64,000 nt of DNA from UBA6107 sp964533735 (lineage in GTDB: Bacteria > Chloroflexota > Anaerolineae > Anaerolineales > Anaerolineaceae): positions 248,001 to 312,000 of the forward strand of contig CAZHMD010000001.1 in assembly GCA_964533735.1 (NCBI GenBank), written 5' to 3'. Shown piece by piece: positions 17,870 through 26,912 of this stretch (positions are counted from its first letter, which is position 1; each line of letters begins with the position of its first letter). The position numbers and the translations under genes are program-made. The notes under the pieces are model-generated. The model was not told where the DNA came from and searched no databases. It saw nothing but the letters and a program-made list of their open reading frames with translations.

Positions 17870-18619
17870 ATGATAAAAGAGTATTATCGACCACAGAAAA
17901 TAGATGAAGCTGTAGAGCTTCTGAAAAAAAAGGGTGAGGCAATCCCAATCGGTGGCGGAACCAGCCTTAACCGCATAAAGGAAGATATCGTTGTAGTTGA
18001 TTTACAGGATTTAGAATTAAGCTACATAAATAACAAGGGAAAAAATATTCTCATTGGTTCTACAACTACTTTAGAGCAGATAAAAAACTACTTTCAGGAA
18101 AATGAAAGTTTAGTGAAAGCTTTGAAAATTGAGGGATCAAAAAATCAGCGGGCACAAAGTAGTCTTGGTGGTTTTCTCAAGGTTACAGATGGAAGATCTC
18201 CTTTATTAACCTGTTTATTGACTTTAGGTTGTACTGTTTTCTACTTTGACGAAAAAAATGGTATTCCGCTAAATGAATTTCTTGTTGAACGGAAGAAAAG
18301 TAAAAAATTGATCACGCATATCTCTCTTGATGACCCAAAAGAGTTGGCATTCGAAACTGTGAGCAGAAGCCCTTTGGATCGTCCGATTGTGTGTTGTGCA
18401 GTCTCCCGATTTGATAATAAATTTAAAGCGGCTATTGGTGGATATGGCGGTGCACCGCAGCAAATTCCTGAGACATACTTTGAGGAAAAGAACAGCAAAG
18501 ATTTATCTAAATATATTCAATTTTCTACAGACGAATGGGCAAACGCTGATTATCGTGCCAACATTGCCCCGATCATTTTTGAACGATTGTGTAATTCGCG
18601 TAAAAAAGGTATCCAATAA
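17870..18619 (+). CDS. Molybdenum hydroxylase FAD subunit (YgfM-like)
   Basis: A 249-residue FAD-binding subunit of the CoxM/XdhB/YgfM family. It shows the family's opening pattern (Y-Y-R-P-x-x-x-D-E-A-V-E-L-L), the I-G-G-G-T-S-L-N flavin loop near residue 26, and a second FAD-contact region (Q-S-S-L-G-G-F). The C-terminal domain begins at A-A-I-G-G-Y-G-G-A-P. It is followed after 1 base by the fused FeS-Mo subunit, so the pair has the same layout as YgfM/XdhD of E. coli, where a single-domain FAD protein accompanies a two-domain FeS-Mo protein. The usual second Gly-rich loop is less regular here. Confidence 0.87.
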   Translation: MIKEYYRPQKIDEAVELLKKKGEAIPIGGGTSLNRIKEDIVVVDLQDLELSYINNKGKNILIGSTTTLEQIKNYFQENESLVKALKIEGSKNQRAQSSLGGFLKVTDGRSPLLTCLLTLGCTVFYFDEKNGIPLNEFLVERKKSKKLITHISLDDPKELAFETVSRSPLDRPIVCCAVSRFDNKFKAAIGGYGGAPQQIPETYFEEKNSKDLSKYIQFSTDEWANADYRANIAPIIFERLCNSRKKGIQ

Positions 18620-18620
18620 T

Positions 18621-21506
18621 ATGGAAATCATACTAAATATTAACAATCAGGAAGTCAAGTCAGAAATAGATCTTGACGATTCCCTTCTGAAATTCCTTCG
18701 TGATAATCATTTTTTCGGTGCCAAATTTGGCGGTTGCCAGGAAGGCGAATGTGGCGCTTGCACAGTTCTTTTTGACGGACAACCGGTCAATTCTTGTTCG
18801 ATGTTGGCAATAAAAGCAGTCGGACATAGCATTTTAACCATTGAATCAATGGGGGAACATCCGGAGCAAGGTTGGAAAAAAACTACGGGATTAAGCAACC
18901 TTCAAAAGGCATTTGTGGAATCTGGGGCAATTCAATGCGGATATTGCACGCCTGCCATGATTCTGTCTGCTAATTCGCTGCTTCAAACTAATCAAAATCC
19001 AAGTGAAGGCGAGATTCGGGATGCCATTTCTGGTGTGTTATGCCGATGCACTGGTTATGATAAACCCGTGAAGGCTATAAAATCCATTATTTCCGGTAAC
19101 CTGGATAAGATGGTCTCACCCCAAATTGAATCGGAAATTGAAGGCAATAAAAATAAGACTATTGGTAAAAATGAGCCAAAAGTAGACGCCATCAAGCTCG
19201 TACAAGGAAAACCAGCTTTTACCGATGACTTTGATATTGCGGGAATGTTGTATGCCAAAGTACTTCATTCCCCCTATGCTCACGCTGAGATTGTTTCTAT
19301 TGATACCTCTAAGGCTAAAAAGATCCCCGGGGTCCATGCAGTGCTTACCTGGGAAGCCTTGCCTCGCGTAATATATTCAACTGCAGGACAGTCAGACCCT
19401 ATTCCGGGTCCACTGGATATGTTCAGCCTGGATAAAAAAGTCCGTTTTGTGGGTGACCGGGTGGCTTTTGTTGCTGCTGAGACAGTGGAAATTGCCAATA
19501 AGGCGGTTGAAGCGATAAGAGTAAATTATAAGGAATTGCCTCCCATCTTGAATTCTAATGAATCAATGAGCGAAGGCGCGATAAAGATTCACGACGAAGT
19601 GGAATATGTAAATTTTGCCAACTCCAATCCGAAAAAGAATCTTGCAGCAGAAATCCGGATTGACATTGGAGATGTCGAAAAAGGATTTCAAGAGGCGGAT
19701 CAAATTTTTGAGTATGAATACGAGGTGCCAAAGGTACAGCAGGCTCATATTGAACCTCATATTGTCATTTCTTATTGGGACGAAGATGATCGGATGGTGA
19801 TTCGCACAAGTACACAGGTTCCTTTTCATGCCAGGCGAATATTAGCACCTGTTTTAGGGCTGCCGGTAAAACGTATTCGCGTTATTAAACCGCGCATAGG
19901 TGGCGGATTTGGCGGGAAACAAGAAGTATTGATCGAGGATGTGGCCGCCCACTTAACTATTGCGACCGGTAAGCCAGTGCGCTTTGAATACACCAGGGAA
20001 GAGGAATTCATTGCCGCAAGGTCAAGGCACCCTATGAAAGTTAGGCTGAAAACTGGTGTGAAAAATGACGGCACAATTACCGCAAACGAAATGTATGCTC
20101 TTTCGGATACTGGTGCATATGGATGCCACGCATTAACGGTCACCGGCAATACCGGACATAAGTCCATGGCTTTATATGTTGGCGACGGTAAATACCGTAA
20201 GAGCCCGAATATTAGATTTTATGCAGATATTGTATACACCAATTTGCCACCAGCTGGCGCTTACCGAGGGTATGGTGTCCCGCAGGGGTATTGGCCGGTT
20301 GAGAGACAAATGGAAATTATTGCCAGAAAGCTTGGAATGGACCCCATCGAGTTCCGTCTGAAAAATGCAATTCGCGCTGGTGAATTACATCCATTTAGCA
20401 CCGCCTGGAGTGAAGGAAGAGAACCCAAACCTGAGATTATTCATACCGTTGGCATCGAAAAATGTGTTCAACTTGGAATGAACGCCATTGATTGGAAAAC
20501 AAAAAAAAGCGATAAAAACTGGCAGCTGGTAAAGGGTAAACCTTGGCTTCGCAAAGGACTTGGAGCTGCTATTGTAATGCAGGGAACGGCTATTCCGTAT
20601 CTTGATATGGGCTCAGCAAGTATCAAGATGAATGATGACGGCTCATTCAATTTACTTGTGGGTGCAACAGACCTGGGGACTGGTTCAGACACAGTTTTAG
20701 GCCAGATGGCGGCAGAGGTTTTAGGTGTTCCACTGGATGATATTCTTGTTTATTCCTCTGATACAGACTTTACGCCTTTCGACAAAGGAGCCTATGCCTC
20801 AAGTACAACCTACATTTCGGGTGGGGCTGTTAGTAAAGCCGCGAAGAATGCAGCTGATAGGATTAAAGCTCGAGCATGTATCTTGCTAAATGATGTTGAA
20901 CCAGGCATTACCACAGGTGAGATCACCCTGGTAGACAAATTTGCAGTGTCAGCCAAAGGTAATAAAATTTCATTAAAAAAGATAGCATTATCGACTCTGC
21001 ATCACTTCGACCAGGAACAAATCATTGGCACGGCTTCCTTCTGGTCGCCGTCAGCGCCACCGCCATTTGCTGCACAATTTGCGGAAGTGACTGTTGATAT
21101 TGAGACTGGAAACATTGTTGTCGACAAATTAGTGATGGTAGTTGATGCTGGGGTTATAGTTAATCCATTAACCGCCTCTGGCCAAATTGAGGGAGGTATG
21201 ACCCAGGCGCTGGGGTATGCAGTCTGCGAAGAAATGAAGTATGACGAAAAAGGAAAAGCCAGGGAAACGAATTTCCTCGATTATCACATTTTTAGATCAG
21301 ACGAAATGCCTGAATTGAAGACAATTTTTGTAGAATCCTTTGAACCTACACACCCACACGGGGTAAAAGCTGTGGCCGAAATTCCATTGGACGGAGTAGC
21401 TCCGGCTGTTGGTAACGCTATCCAGGACGCATGTGGTGCTTTACTTTTTAACATCCCCGCCACCCCGGAACGCATCTGGAACGCGCTCAATATGAAAGGC
21501 AAATAA
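18621..21506 (+). CDS. Molybdenum hydroxylase, fused [2Fe-2S]-Mo subunit (XdhD-like)
   Basis: The 961-residue protein carries both iron-sulfur and molybdopterin parts. Residues 1-80 form a plant-type [2Fe-2S] domain (Cys39, 44, 47, 59). Residues 85-155 form the all-helical [2Fe-2S] domain (Cys106, 109, 141, 143). The rest is the Mo-cofactor domain, with G-G-G-F-G-G-K and A-Y-R-G-Y-G and a C-terminal G-V-K-A-V-A-E motif holding the catalytic Glu. Length and order match E. coli XdhD (956 aa) and aldehyde oxidoreductase Mop. The true start is the ATG at 18621, not the longer reading that overlaps the FAD gene. SsnA in the same operon favours a selenium-type purine-like hydroxylase; substrate not proven. 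Confidence 0.9.
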   Translation: MEIILNINNQEVKSEIDLDDSLLKFLRDNHFFGAKFGGCQEGECGACTVLFDGQPVNSCSMLAIKAVGHSILTIESMGEHPEQGWKKTTGLSNLQKAFVESGAIQCGYCTPAMILSANSLLQTNQNPSEGEIRDAISGVLCRCTGYDKPVKAIKSIISGNLDKMVSPQIESEIEGNKNKTIGKNEPKVDAIKLVQGKPAFTDDFDIAGMLYAKVLHSPYAHAEIVSIDTSKAKKIPGVHAVLTWEALPRVIYSTAGQSDPIPGPLDMFSLDKKVRFVGDRVAFVAAETVEIANKAVEAIRVNYKELPPILNSNESMSEGAIKIHDEVEYVNFANSNPKKNLAAEIRIDIGDVEKGFQEADQIFEYEYEVPKVQQAHIEPHIVISYWDEDDRMVIRTSTQVPFHARRILAPVLGLPVKRIRVIKPRIGGGFGGKQEVLIEDVAAHLTIATGKPVRFEYTREEEFIAARSRHPMKVRLKTGVKNDGTITANEMYALSDTGAYGCHALTVTGNTGHKSMALYVGDGKYRKSPNIRFYADIVYTNLPPAGAYRGYGVPQGYWPVERQMEIIARKLGMDPIEFRLKNAIRAGELHPFSTAWSEGREPKPEIIHTVGIEKCVQLGMNAIDWKTKKSDKNWQLVKGKPWLRKGLGAAIVMQGTAIPYLDMGSASIKMNDDGSFNLLVGATDLGTGSDTVLGQMAAEVLGVPLDDILVYSSDTDFTPFDKGAYASSTTYISGGAVSKAAKNAADRIKARACILLNDVEPGITTGEITLVDKFAVSAKGNKISLKKIALSTLHHFDQEQIIGTASFWSPSAPPPFAAQFAEVTVDIETGNIVVDKLVMVVDAGVIVNPLTASGQIEGGMTQALGYAVCEEMKYDEKGKARETNFLDYHIFRSDEMPELKTIFVESFEPTHPHGVKAVAEIPLDGVAPAVGNAIQDACGALLFNIPATPERIWNALNMKGK

Positions 21507-21511
21507 GGAAA

Positions 21512-22858
21512 ATGCCCTCTCCCATTTATGTTGTAGGTCACGTAAATCCTGATACTGATTCAATCGCTGCGGCAATTGGTTACGCGTGGCTGATTAAAGA
21601 GCGGGATGGATTGGATGCTATTGCCGCCAGGGCAGGTGCGGTAAACCAGCAAACTAATTGGGTTTTGAAGTATTTGCAATTGGATGCACCGTTATTAATT
21701 ACTGACGCAAGCCCCAGGTTTGAATCTGTAGCGCGGCGGTTGGATACAACAAAACCCGATAGCCCATTGAAAGAAGCATGGGCAATCGCGTCACGAACTG
21801 GTGGTATTGCCCCTGTATTAAACGAGAATGGCACTCCATTTGGGTTAATTACTGGGCGGAGTATGTTTAAGTATTTTGGCACTGTGGTTGGTCCGCAATC
21901 CCGATCACAGGAAATGAGTATATTGACCTTACTCGAAACAGCCTGTAAGGATGCTGCTGATACCAATATTCCCGTGTTTACGCAATCAACTAAAATTCGC
22001 GATGTTTTAAACAGAATTTTGAGAGAAGAAGGTGATGAGTTTTGGGTTGTGGATGAAGAAGGACGATACGTGGGAATAGTCAGACAGAGAGATTTACTAA
22101 ATCCCCCGAGGCTGCGGCTGATTCTTGTCGACCACAATGAACCACAGCAATCAGTTGCATCTTTAGAAGAAGCAGAATTATTGGAAATATTGGATCATCA
22201 CCGTTTGGGAAACCCATCAACTCATATCCCCATAAAAATGTCGGTTGATATAGTGGGTAGTACGAGTACGTTAGTTGCTGAAAGGGTGGAAGAATCGGGG
22301 TTTAGTGCACCTCCTAAGATTGCCGGGATTATGTTGGCAGGTCTCTTGTCGGATACATTGAACCTGACTTCACCGACTACGACCGAACGAGATAAAAATG
22401 CTTCTGACAGGCTTGCAAGATGGGCGTTTGTAAAAGGAAGCCCACTTGAGAACGAAACAAAATTGTCATTTGGTAATAGAGTGTTATCTGCGAGCGCGGG
22501 TCTTGGAAATCGAGAACCAAAGAGTGTGGTTACCACGGATATGAAATTATACAGTGCTGGAAAATACTCGTTTGCGATTGCTCAGGCAGAAGTAACCGAT
22601 CTGAATGAGGTTCCTAATCACTTAACATCATTACAAAAAGCTTTGGATGATCTGAGAGAAGATAAAAAGGTTGATTTTGCGATGTTGATGGTTACTGATG
22701 TGGTTCGTGGATCAAGCAGAATAATCCTTTCAAATCCACCGTCCATTTTGGACGAGCTGCCTTATCCGCCATTGCCCGATAATACACGCGTCGCAGAAGG
22801 CGTTGTATCGAGGAAAAAACAACTTCTACCAGTTGTTCTTGGACTGCTGGAAAATTAG
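21512..22858 (+). CDS. Family II manganese-dependent inorganic pyrophosphatase with CBS pair
   Basis: The 448-residue protein is a DHH-family pyrophosphatase: G-H-V-N-P-D-T-D-S-I at the N-terminus, V-D-H-N-E near residue 207, and the eponymous D-H-H near 230. A regulatory CBS pair (about 70-200) interrupts the DHH domain, with repeats around G-T-P-F-G-L-I-T-G-R and G-R-Y-V-G-I-V-R-Q. CBS-PPases are controlled by adenine nucleotides. The C-terminal DHHA2 domain with S-R-I-I-L-S-N is complete. It starts 5 bases after the Mo subunit. CofC and MocA in the same operon both release pyrophosphate, so this enzyme could pull those reactions forward; that link is inference. Confidence 0.92.
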   Translation: MPSPIYVVGHVNPDTDSIAAAIGYAWLIKERDGLDAIAARAGAVNQQTNWVLKYLQLDAPLLITDASPRFESVARRLDTTKPDSPLKEAWAIASRTGGIAPVLNENGTPFGLITGRSMFKYFGTVVGPQSRSQEMSILTLLETACKDAADTNIPVFTQSTKIRDVLNRILREEGDEFWVVDEEGRYVGIVRQRDLLNPPRLRLILVDHNEPQQSVASLEEAELLEILDHHRLGNPSTHIPIKMSVDIVGSTSTLVAERVEESGFSAPPKIAGIMLAGLLSDTLNLTSPTTTERDKNASDRLARWAFVKGSPLENETKLSFGNRVLSASAGLGNREPKSVVTTDMKLYSAGKYSFAIAQAEVTDLNEVPNHLTSLQKALDDLREDKKVDFAMLMVTDVVRGSSRIILSNPPSILDELPYPPLPDNTRVAEGVVSRKKQLLPVVLGLLEN

Positions 22859-22921
22859 GAAAAAATTATCATTATTGCATCTGCATTCTTTTGAATTAAG
22901 AAATGTAAAGGACCTGATCTT

Positions 22922-24331
22922 ATGTGGAAATCCTATCATCAAGTAAGCGACCTTCGACAGGCTTTCGAATTATTGGATAAGTACCAGGGTAGTGCAAAAA
23001 TCATTGCAGGGGCTACTGACTTATGGTTGGAATTTGAACGCGACATGCACAAGGATGTTGAAGTTCTTGTCGATATTTCGAGGATCAAGGGACTAGATGC
23101 AATAACTGAAGATGATTCCGGTTATATTAATTTAGGTCCGCTTGTAACTCATTCTCATATCGTGAAATCTGAATTGATTAAGGAGTATGCATTTACACTT
23201 CACCAGGCTAGCGCTTCAGTCGGATCCCCACAGATCCGAAACCGTGGAACAGTTGCTGGTAATGTTGCAACCGCTTCTCCAGCAAACGATACTATTGCAC
23301 CTTTAATGGCATTAAACGCGATTATTGTGCTGGGAAGTAAAACCGGAACTAGAGAAATTCCGATAAATGATTTTTATACAGGGGTTCGGAAACATAAAAT
23401 TGCTGCTTCCGAACTGATCACGAACATTAAATTCAAGAAACTCGACAAAGCCCTTTACCGTTCCTTCTTTGTTAAACACGGGTTGAGGAAAGCGCAATCA
23501 ATTTCCCTGATCAATATTGCCACAGTATTCAAGCTCGCTGATGGGAATATATTATCTGACTTGAGAATTGCTATAGGAGCGTCGGCACCTACCGTATTCA
23601 GGGCGAAAGAAGCAGAAAAATACGCAGAAGGTAAAAAGGTAAGTGATGAAGACGTCGATCAACTATGCAAATTGGCATCAGAGGCTGCTTCTCCGATTGA
23701 TGATTTGAGGTCTTCAGCGCGATACCGAAAAGACATGGTTGAAGGTTTGCTAAAAAACGCAATCCGATTAAATATTTTAGAACGAAAACCTGTAATTCCA
23801 CCCGTACAAGTAACATTGTGGGGTAAGGAAAATACCACATTCATTCCCTTACGTGAAGCATTCCATTCTGACAATATTAGTTCGGTTGATTTCACCTTAA
23901 ATAACAAGTTGATCACTGTCAAAAATTACATGGGGAAATCACTTCTCGATATTATTCGTGAAGACGGGCAACAAAAAGGATCTAAAGAAGGATGCGGAGA
24001 AGGTGAATGTGGTGCCTGTACTGTCTTCCTGGACGGTGTCGCGGTTTTAGCATGCTTAATTCCTGCTGAAAGGGCTCATAAAGCAACCGTTCAAACAATT
24101 GAGAGTTTGTCTGATGAAACGTCGATTTCTAGACTCCAACAAGCCTTTATAGATGAAGGAGCAGTCCAATGTGGATACTGTACTCCAGGATTTATTATGT
24201 CCGGAACAAAACTCCTTGAAGAGGTGAATAAACCAACTGAGGAGCAAATTAAAATCGCTATTTCTGGAAATCTATGCCGATGCACTGGATATTATAAAAT
24301 TATTAGTGCTATAGAGAATGCAGCAGAATAG
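22922..24331 (+). CDS. Molybdenum hydroxylase, fused FAD-[2Fe-2S] subunit
   Basis: A 469-residue fusion. Residues 1-290 form an FAD domain of the XdhB/CoxM type, with I-A-G-A-T-D-L-W near residue 36 and I-R-N-R-G-T-V-A-G-N-V-A-T-A-S-P around 110. A two-cluster FeS domain follows from about 318, with C-G-E-G-E-C-G-A-C near 358-366, then Q-C-G-Y-C-T-P-G and a final L-C-R-C-T-G-Y. This is the opposite fusion from the upstream module, where the FeS domain is joined to the Mo protein. The gap of 63 bases before it is the largest inside the operon and could hold a secondary promoter. Confidence 0.9.
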   Translation: MWKSYHQVSDLRQAFELLDKYQGSAKIIAGATDLWLEFERDMHKDVEVLVDISRIKGLDAITEDDSGYINLGPLVTHSHIVKSELIKEYAFTLHQASASVGSPQIRNRGTVAGNVATASPANDTIAPLMALNAIIVLGSKTGTREIPINDFYTGVRKHKIAASELITNIKFKKLDKALYRSFFVKHGLRKAQSISLINIATVFKLADGNILSDLRIAIGASAPTVFRAKEAEKYAEGKKVSDEDVDQLCKLASEAASPIDDLRSSARYRKDMVEGLLKNAIRLNILERKPVIPPVQVTLWGKENTTFIPLREAFHSDNISSVDFTLNNKLITVKNYMGKSLLDIIREDGQQKGSKEGCGEGECGACTVFLDGVAVLACLIPAERAHKATVQTIESLSDETSISRLQQAFIDEGAVQCGYCTPGFIMSGTKLLEEVNKPTEEQIKIAISGNLCRCTGYYKIISAIENAAE

Positions 24332-24339
24332 GTGGAAAA

Positions 24340-24675
24340 ATGCCCAAGCATACGATTTTTAATAGACGTGTAGCCAAGGAACCCGCCCCGGCTGTACATC
24401 CAGTTTGGAGGGGTATTGGATGCATATTAATCGTTGTCCTACCTGCACTTTCTTATTTCATGTCAACCATATTGATCAATAACCGGGCAGCGATCCCCTG
24501 GTTTGATATCCCTCAGGAATTAATCGTTGCAGTATTGAAAGATCCATTGTTAATTGTAAAAATTTTTTATGCGGCAGTAATATCACTACTTATTTTCTTC
24601 TTAATCGCACTGGTCACATTCACTATTGACCGTGTGGTTAATCCTAAAAAGAAGGGCCCGTATGACGTTGATTAA
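24340..24675 (+). CDS. Small membrane protein of unknown function, 111 aa
   Basis: I do not recognise a family. The protein has two strongly hydrophobic helices (about 26-47 and 75-98) separated by a short amphipathic stretch (N-N-R-A-A-I-P-W-F-D). It has a basic N-terminus with a P-A-P-A-V-H-P-V-W motif and a charged C-terminal tail (N-P-K-K-K-G). It sits between the FAD-FeS and Mo subunit genes, 8 and 23 bases from each. That position suggests a membrane anchor or an electron-transfer partner for the enzyme, but the family could equally be a bystander. Confidence 0.7.
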   Translation: MPKHTIFNRRVAKEPAPAVHPVWRGIGCILIVVLPALSYFMSTILINNRAAIPWFDIPQELIVAVLKDPLLIVKIFYAAVISLLIFFLIALVTFTIDRVVNPKKKGPYDVD

Positions 24676-24698
24676 ACCCGCATCAGAAAGGATTGAAA

Positions 24699-26912
24699 TT
24701 GAACGATATCTCTGAGCCAAAAATCACTAGAGTTGACGCTTTAGATAAAGTCTCTGGGCGGGCTGTATATCCGGGTGATGTGGATATGCCTTCACAATTG
24801 ATGATGAAGGTGCTGTTTTCGCAGCGAGTGCATGCAATTGTTAAAAGTATAGATGTAGAAAAGGCACTGAATACTCCAGGGGTAGTTGCAATTCTAACGG
24901 CAAAAGATGTACCGAATAACGAATTTGGTCTCATTAAACCAGATCAACCAGTATTATGTGGTCCTGGTTCAAATATTTTGGACGCAAACCGGGTTCGATG
25001 TGTCGCAGACAAGGTTGCACTAGTTATTGCTGAATCTGAAGAATCAGCCGAAACAGCAAGAAAGGCAATCGTCGTCGAGTACGAAGATTTGCCTTCGGTA
25101 ACCGATTTAGACAAAGCCTTTAATAGAAACGACATATTGGTGCATCAGGATTTTGATTCTAATGCATTTTGGCATAACAAAGTGCGAAAGGGAGACGTTG
25201 AAAAAGCCTTTATGGAGGCAGACGTTATTGTTGAAGGAGAATACCTTACTCCAGTCCAGGAGCACGCTTTTTTACAACCTGAAGCAGGAATCGCTTATTA
25301 TGACGACGAGGAGCGCATCACCGTTATTGTTGGTGGACAATGGACTCACGAAGACCAGGAGCAAATTGCGCATTCACTAAATTTAGATCCTGAGAGAATA
25401 CGTGTAATGTACCCGGCGATTGGTGGCGCATTTGGCGGTCGTGAAGATATGTCTGTTCAAATTATATTAGCCCTGGCTGTTATGAAACTCAGAGAACGGG
25501 GAATTGAGAGACCAGTAAAAATCGTCTGGACACGTGAAGAGTCCATAATTGGACACAATAAACGCCATCCGTATAAAATAATCGCAAAATGGGGGGCGAC
25601 TAAGGCTGGTAAGATAATCGCTGCAGAAGTAAAGATCATCGCTGATGCTGGAGCGTATTACAGCACTTCAACAAAGGTACTCGGTAACGCTACGCTGCTC
25701 TGCGTCGGGCCCTATTATATTCCCAACGTAAAAATCGATGCATATGCTGTTTTTACCAACAACCTTCCATCTGGTGCTTTCAGAGGTTTTGGCGGACCGC
25801 AAGCTGCTTTCGAGGCAGAGTCTCAGGTAAACAAGTTGGCTGAGAAATTACACTTGGATCCCGTACAGTTTAGATTAATAAACACAGTTAAAGAAGGCCA
25901 GGCAATGGCAACCGGGTCACCCTTACCAAAAGGGATAACTATTGACTCAGTGATAAAAGAATGTGCTTTAAATTCAGGGTGGACGGTTGGCAAGGATAGC
26001 CAGTTTATTTACTCAAAGAGATTATCAAACAATGGGCGAATTCTTAAGAGCGTAGGTTTCGCCTGCGGATATAAGAACATCGGTTTTTCATTCGGTGCAC
26101 CTGAAAATTGCTGGGCTAAGGTTGAGTTGCACGGGCATTCGGAAGTTGAGCATGTTGTCCTATATCATGCGGGGGCTGAAGTGGGACAGGGTTCTCATAC
26201 TGCATTTATCTTAATGGCGTCAAAAGCATTGGGATTACCGGTCGAATTGATTAAGTTGGTAGCGTCAGACACTGGAACCACGGGTAATTCCGGGAGTGTC
26301 AGTGCTTCAAGGATGACTTTTATGGCAGGAAATGCCATCATTGGCGCGTGCAAACTAGCACTTGGTAAATGGAAAAGCGAAGAAAGACCAGCCATTGCTG
26401 AGTTTGTCTACCGACCTCCAAAAACAACACCTTTTGACCCCGAAACAGGCCAATGTGATCCCAATTTCGCCTATGGATATGTCGCAGAATCAGTCACTTC
26501 AAGCATTAATCTGGATACCGGACAGATCGAAATTGAAGATGTTTGCGTGGTAAATGATGTGGGTGAAGCAATTAATAAGAATGCTATTGAAGGCCAAATT
26601 GAAGGGGCAATTTCGCAGGCTGTAGGCTACGCTGTACTGGAAAATTTTATCCAAAAAGACGGGAAGGTAATTACAGATAAATTTTCAACTTATTTGATTC
26701 CAACTGCGTTGGATATGCCTTTGCGAGTCAGGACAATCATCCTTGAAAATCCAGACCCAATAGGACCGTTCGGCGTAAGGGGAATGGGCGAGATGCCCTA
26801 CCTTCCTTTTGTTCCGGCTTTGACTCATTCACTATTTAATTCTACAGGAATTTGGTTTGATAAATTCCCGTTAACACCAGATTTTGTATTCAAAAAAATC
26901 AAATATGGTTAA
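24699..26912 (+). CDS. Molybdenum hydroxylase, molybdopterin-binding subunit (xanthine dehydrogenase family)
   Basis: A 737-residue large subunit without its own FeS domain. Motifs include R-V-D-A-L-D-K-V-S-G-R-A at the N-terminus, Q-E-H-A-F-L-Q-P-E-A around residue 187, G-G-A-F-G-G-R for the pterin, G-A-F-R-G-F-G, and a C-terminal G-V-R-G-M-G-E that places the catalytic Glu. It pairs with the fused FAD-FeS protein. A TTG start at 24699, six bases after GAAAGGA (24686-24692), is preferred to the TTG at 24693. The stop overlaps the mocA ATG by 8 bases. Substrate unknown; the family hydroxylates purines, aldehydes and nicotinate-like rings. Confidence 0.9.
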   Translation: MNDISEPKITRVDALDKVSGRAVYPGDVDMPSQLMMKVLFSQRVHAIVKSIDVEKALNTPGVVAILTAKDVPNNEFGLIKPDQPVLCGPGSNILDANRVRCVADKVALVIAESEESAETARKAIVVEYEDLPSVTDLDKAFNRNDILVHQDFDSNAFWHNKVRKGDVEKAFMEADVIVEGEYLTPVQEHAFLQPEAGIAYYDDEERITVIVGGQWTHEDQEQIAHSLNLDPERIRVMYPAIGGAFGGREDMSVQIILALAVMKLRERGIERPVKIVWTREESIIGHNKRHPYKIIAKWGATKAGKIIAAEVKIIADAGAYYSTSTKVLGNATLLCVGPYYIPNVKIDAYAVFTNNLPSGAFRGFGGPQAAFEAESQVNKLAEKLHLDPVQFRLINTVKEGQAMATGSPLPKGITIDSVIKECALNSGWTVGKDSQFIYSKRLSNNGRILKSVGFACGYKNIGFSFGAPENCWAKVELHGHSEVEHVVLYHAGAEVGQGSHTAFILMASKALGLPVELIKLVASDTGTTGNSGSVSASRMTFMAGNAIIGACKLALGKWKSEERPAIAEFVYRPPKTTPFDPETGQCDPNFAYGYVAESVTSSINLDTGQIEIEDVCVVNDVGEAINKNAIEGQIEGAISQAVGYAVLENFIQKDGKVITDKFSTYLIPTALDMPLRVRTIILENPDPIGPFGVRGMGEMPYLPFVPALTHSLFNSTGIWFDKFPLTPDFVFKKIKYG

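Noticed and set aside
18387..18620. In-frame extension of the FeS-Mo subunit into the upstream FAD gene
   Set aside because: The extra 78 residues are the FAD gene read in another frame. The [2Fe-2S] domain begins with the ATG at 18621.
21580..22137. Long antisense open frame of 185 codons
   Set aside because: It lies wholly within the pyrophosphatase gene on the opposite strand and its translation has no domain pattern.
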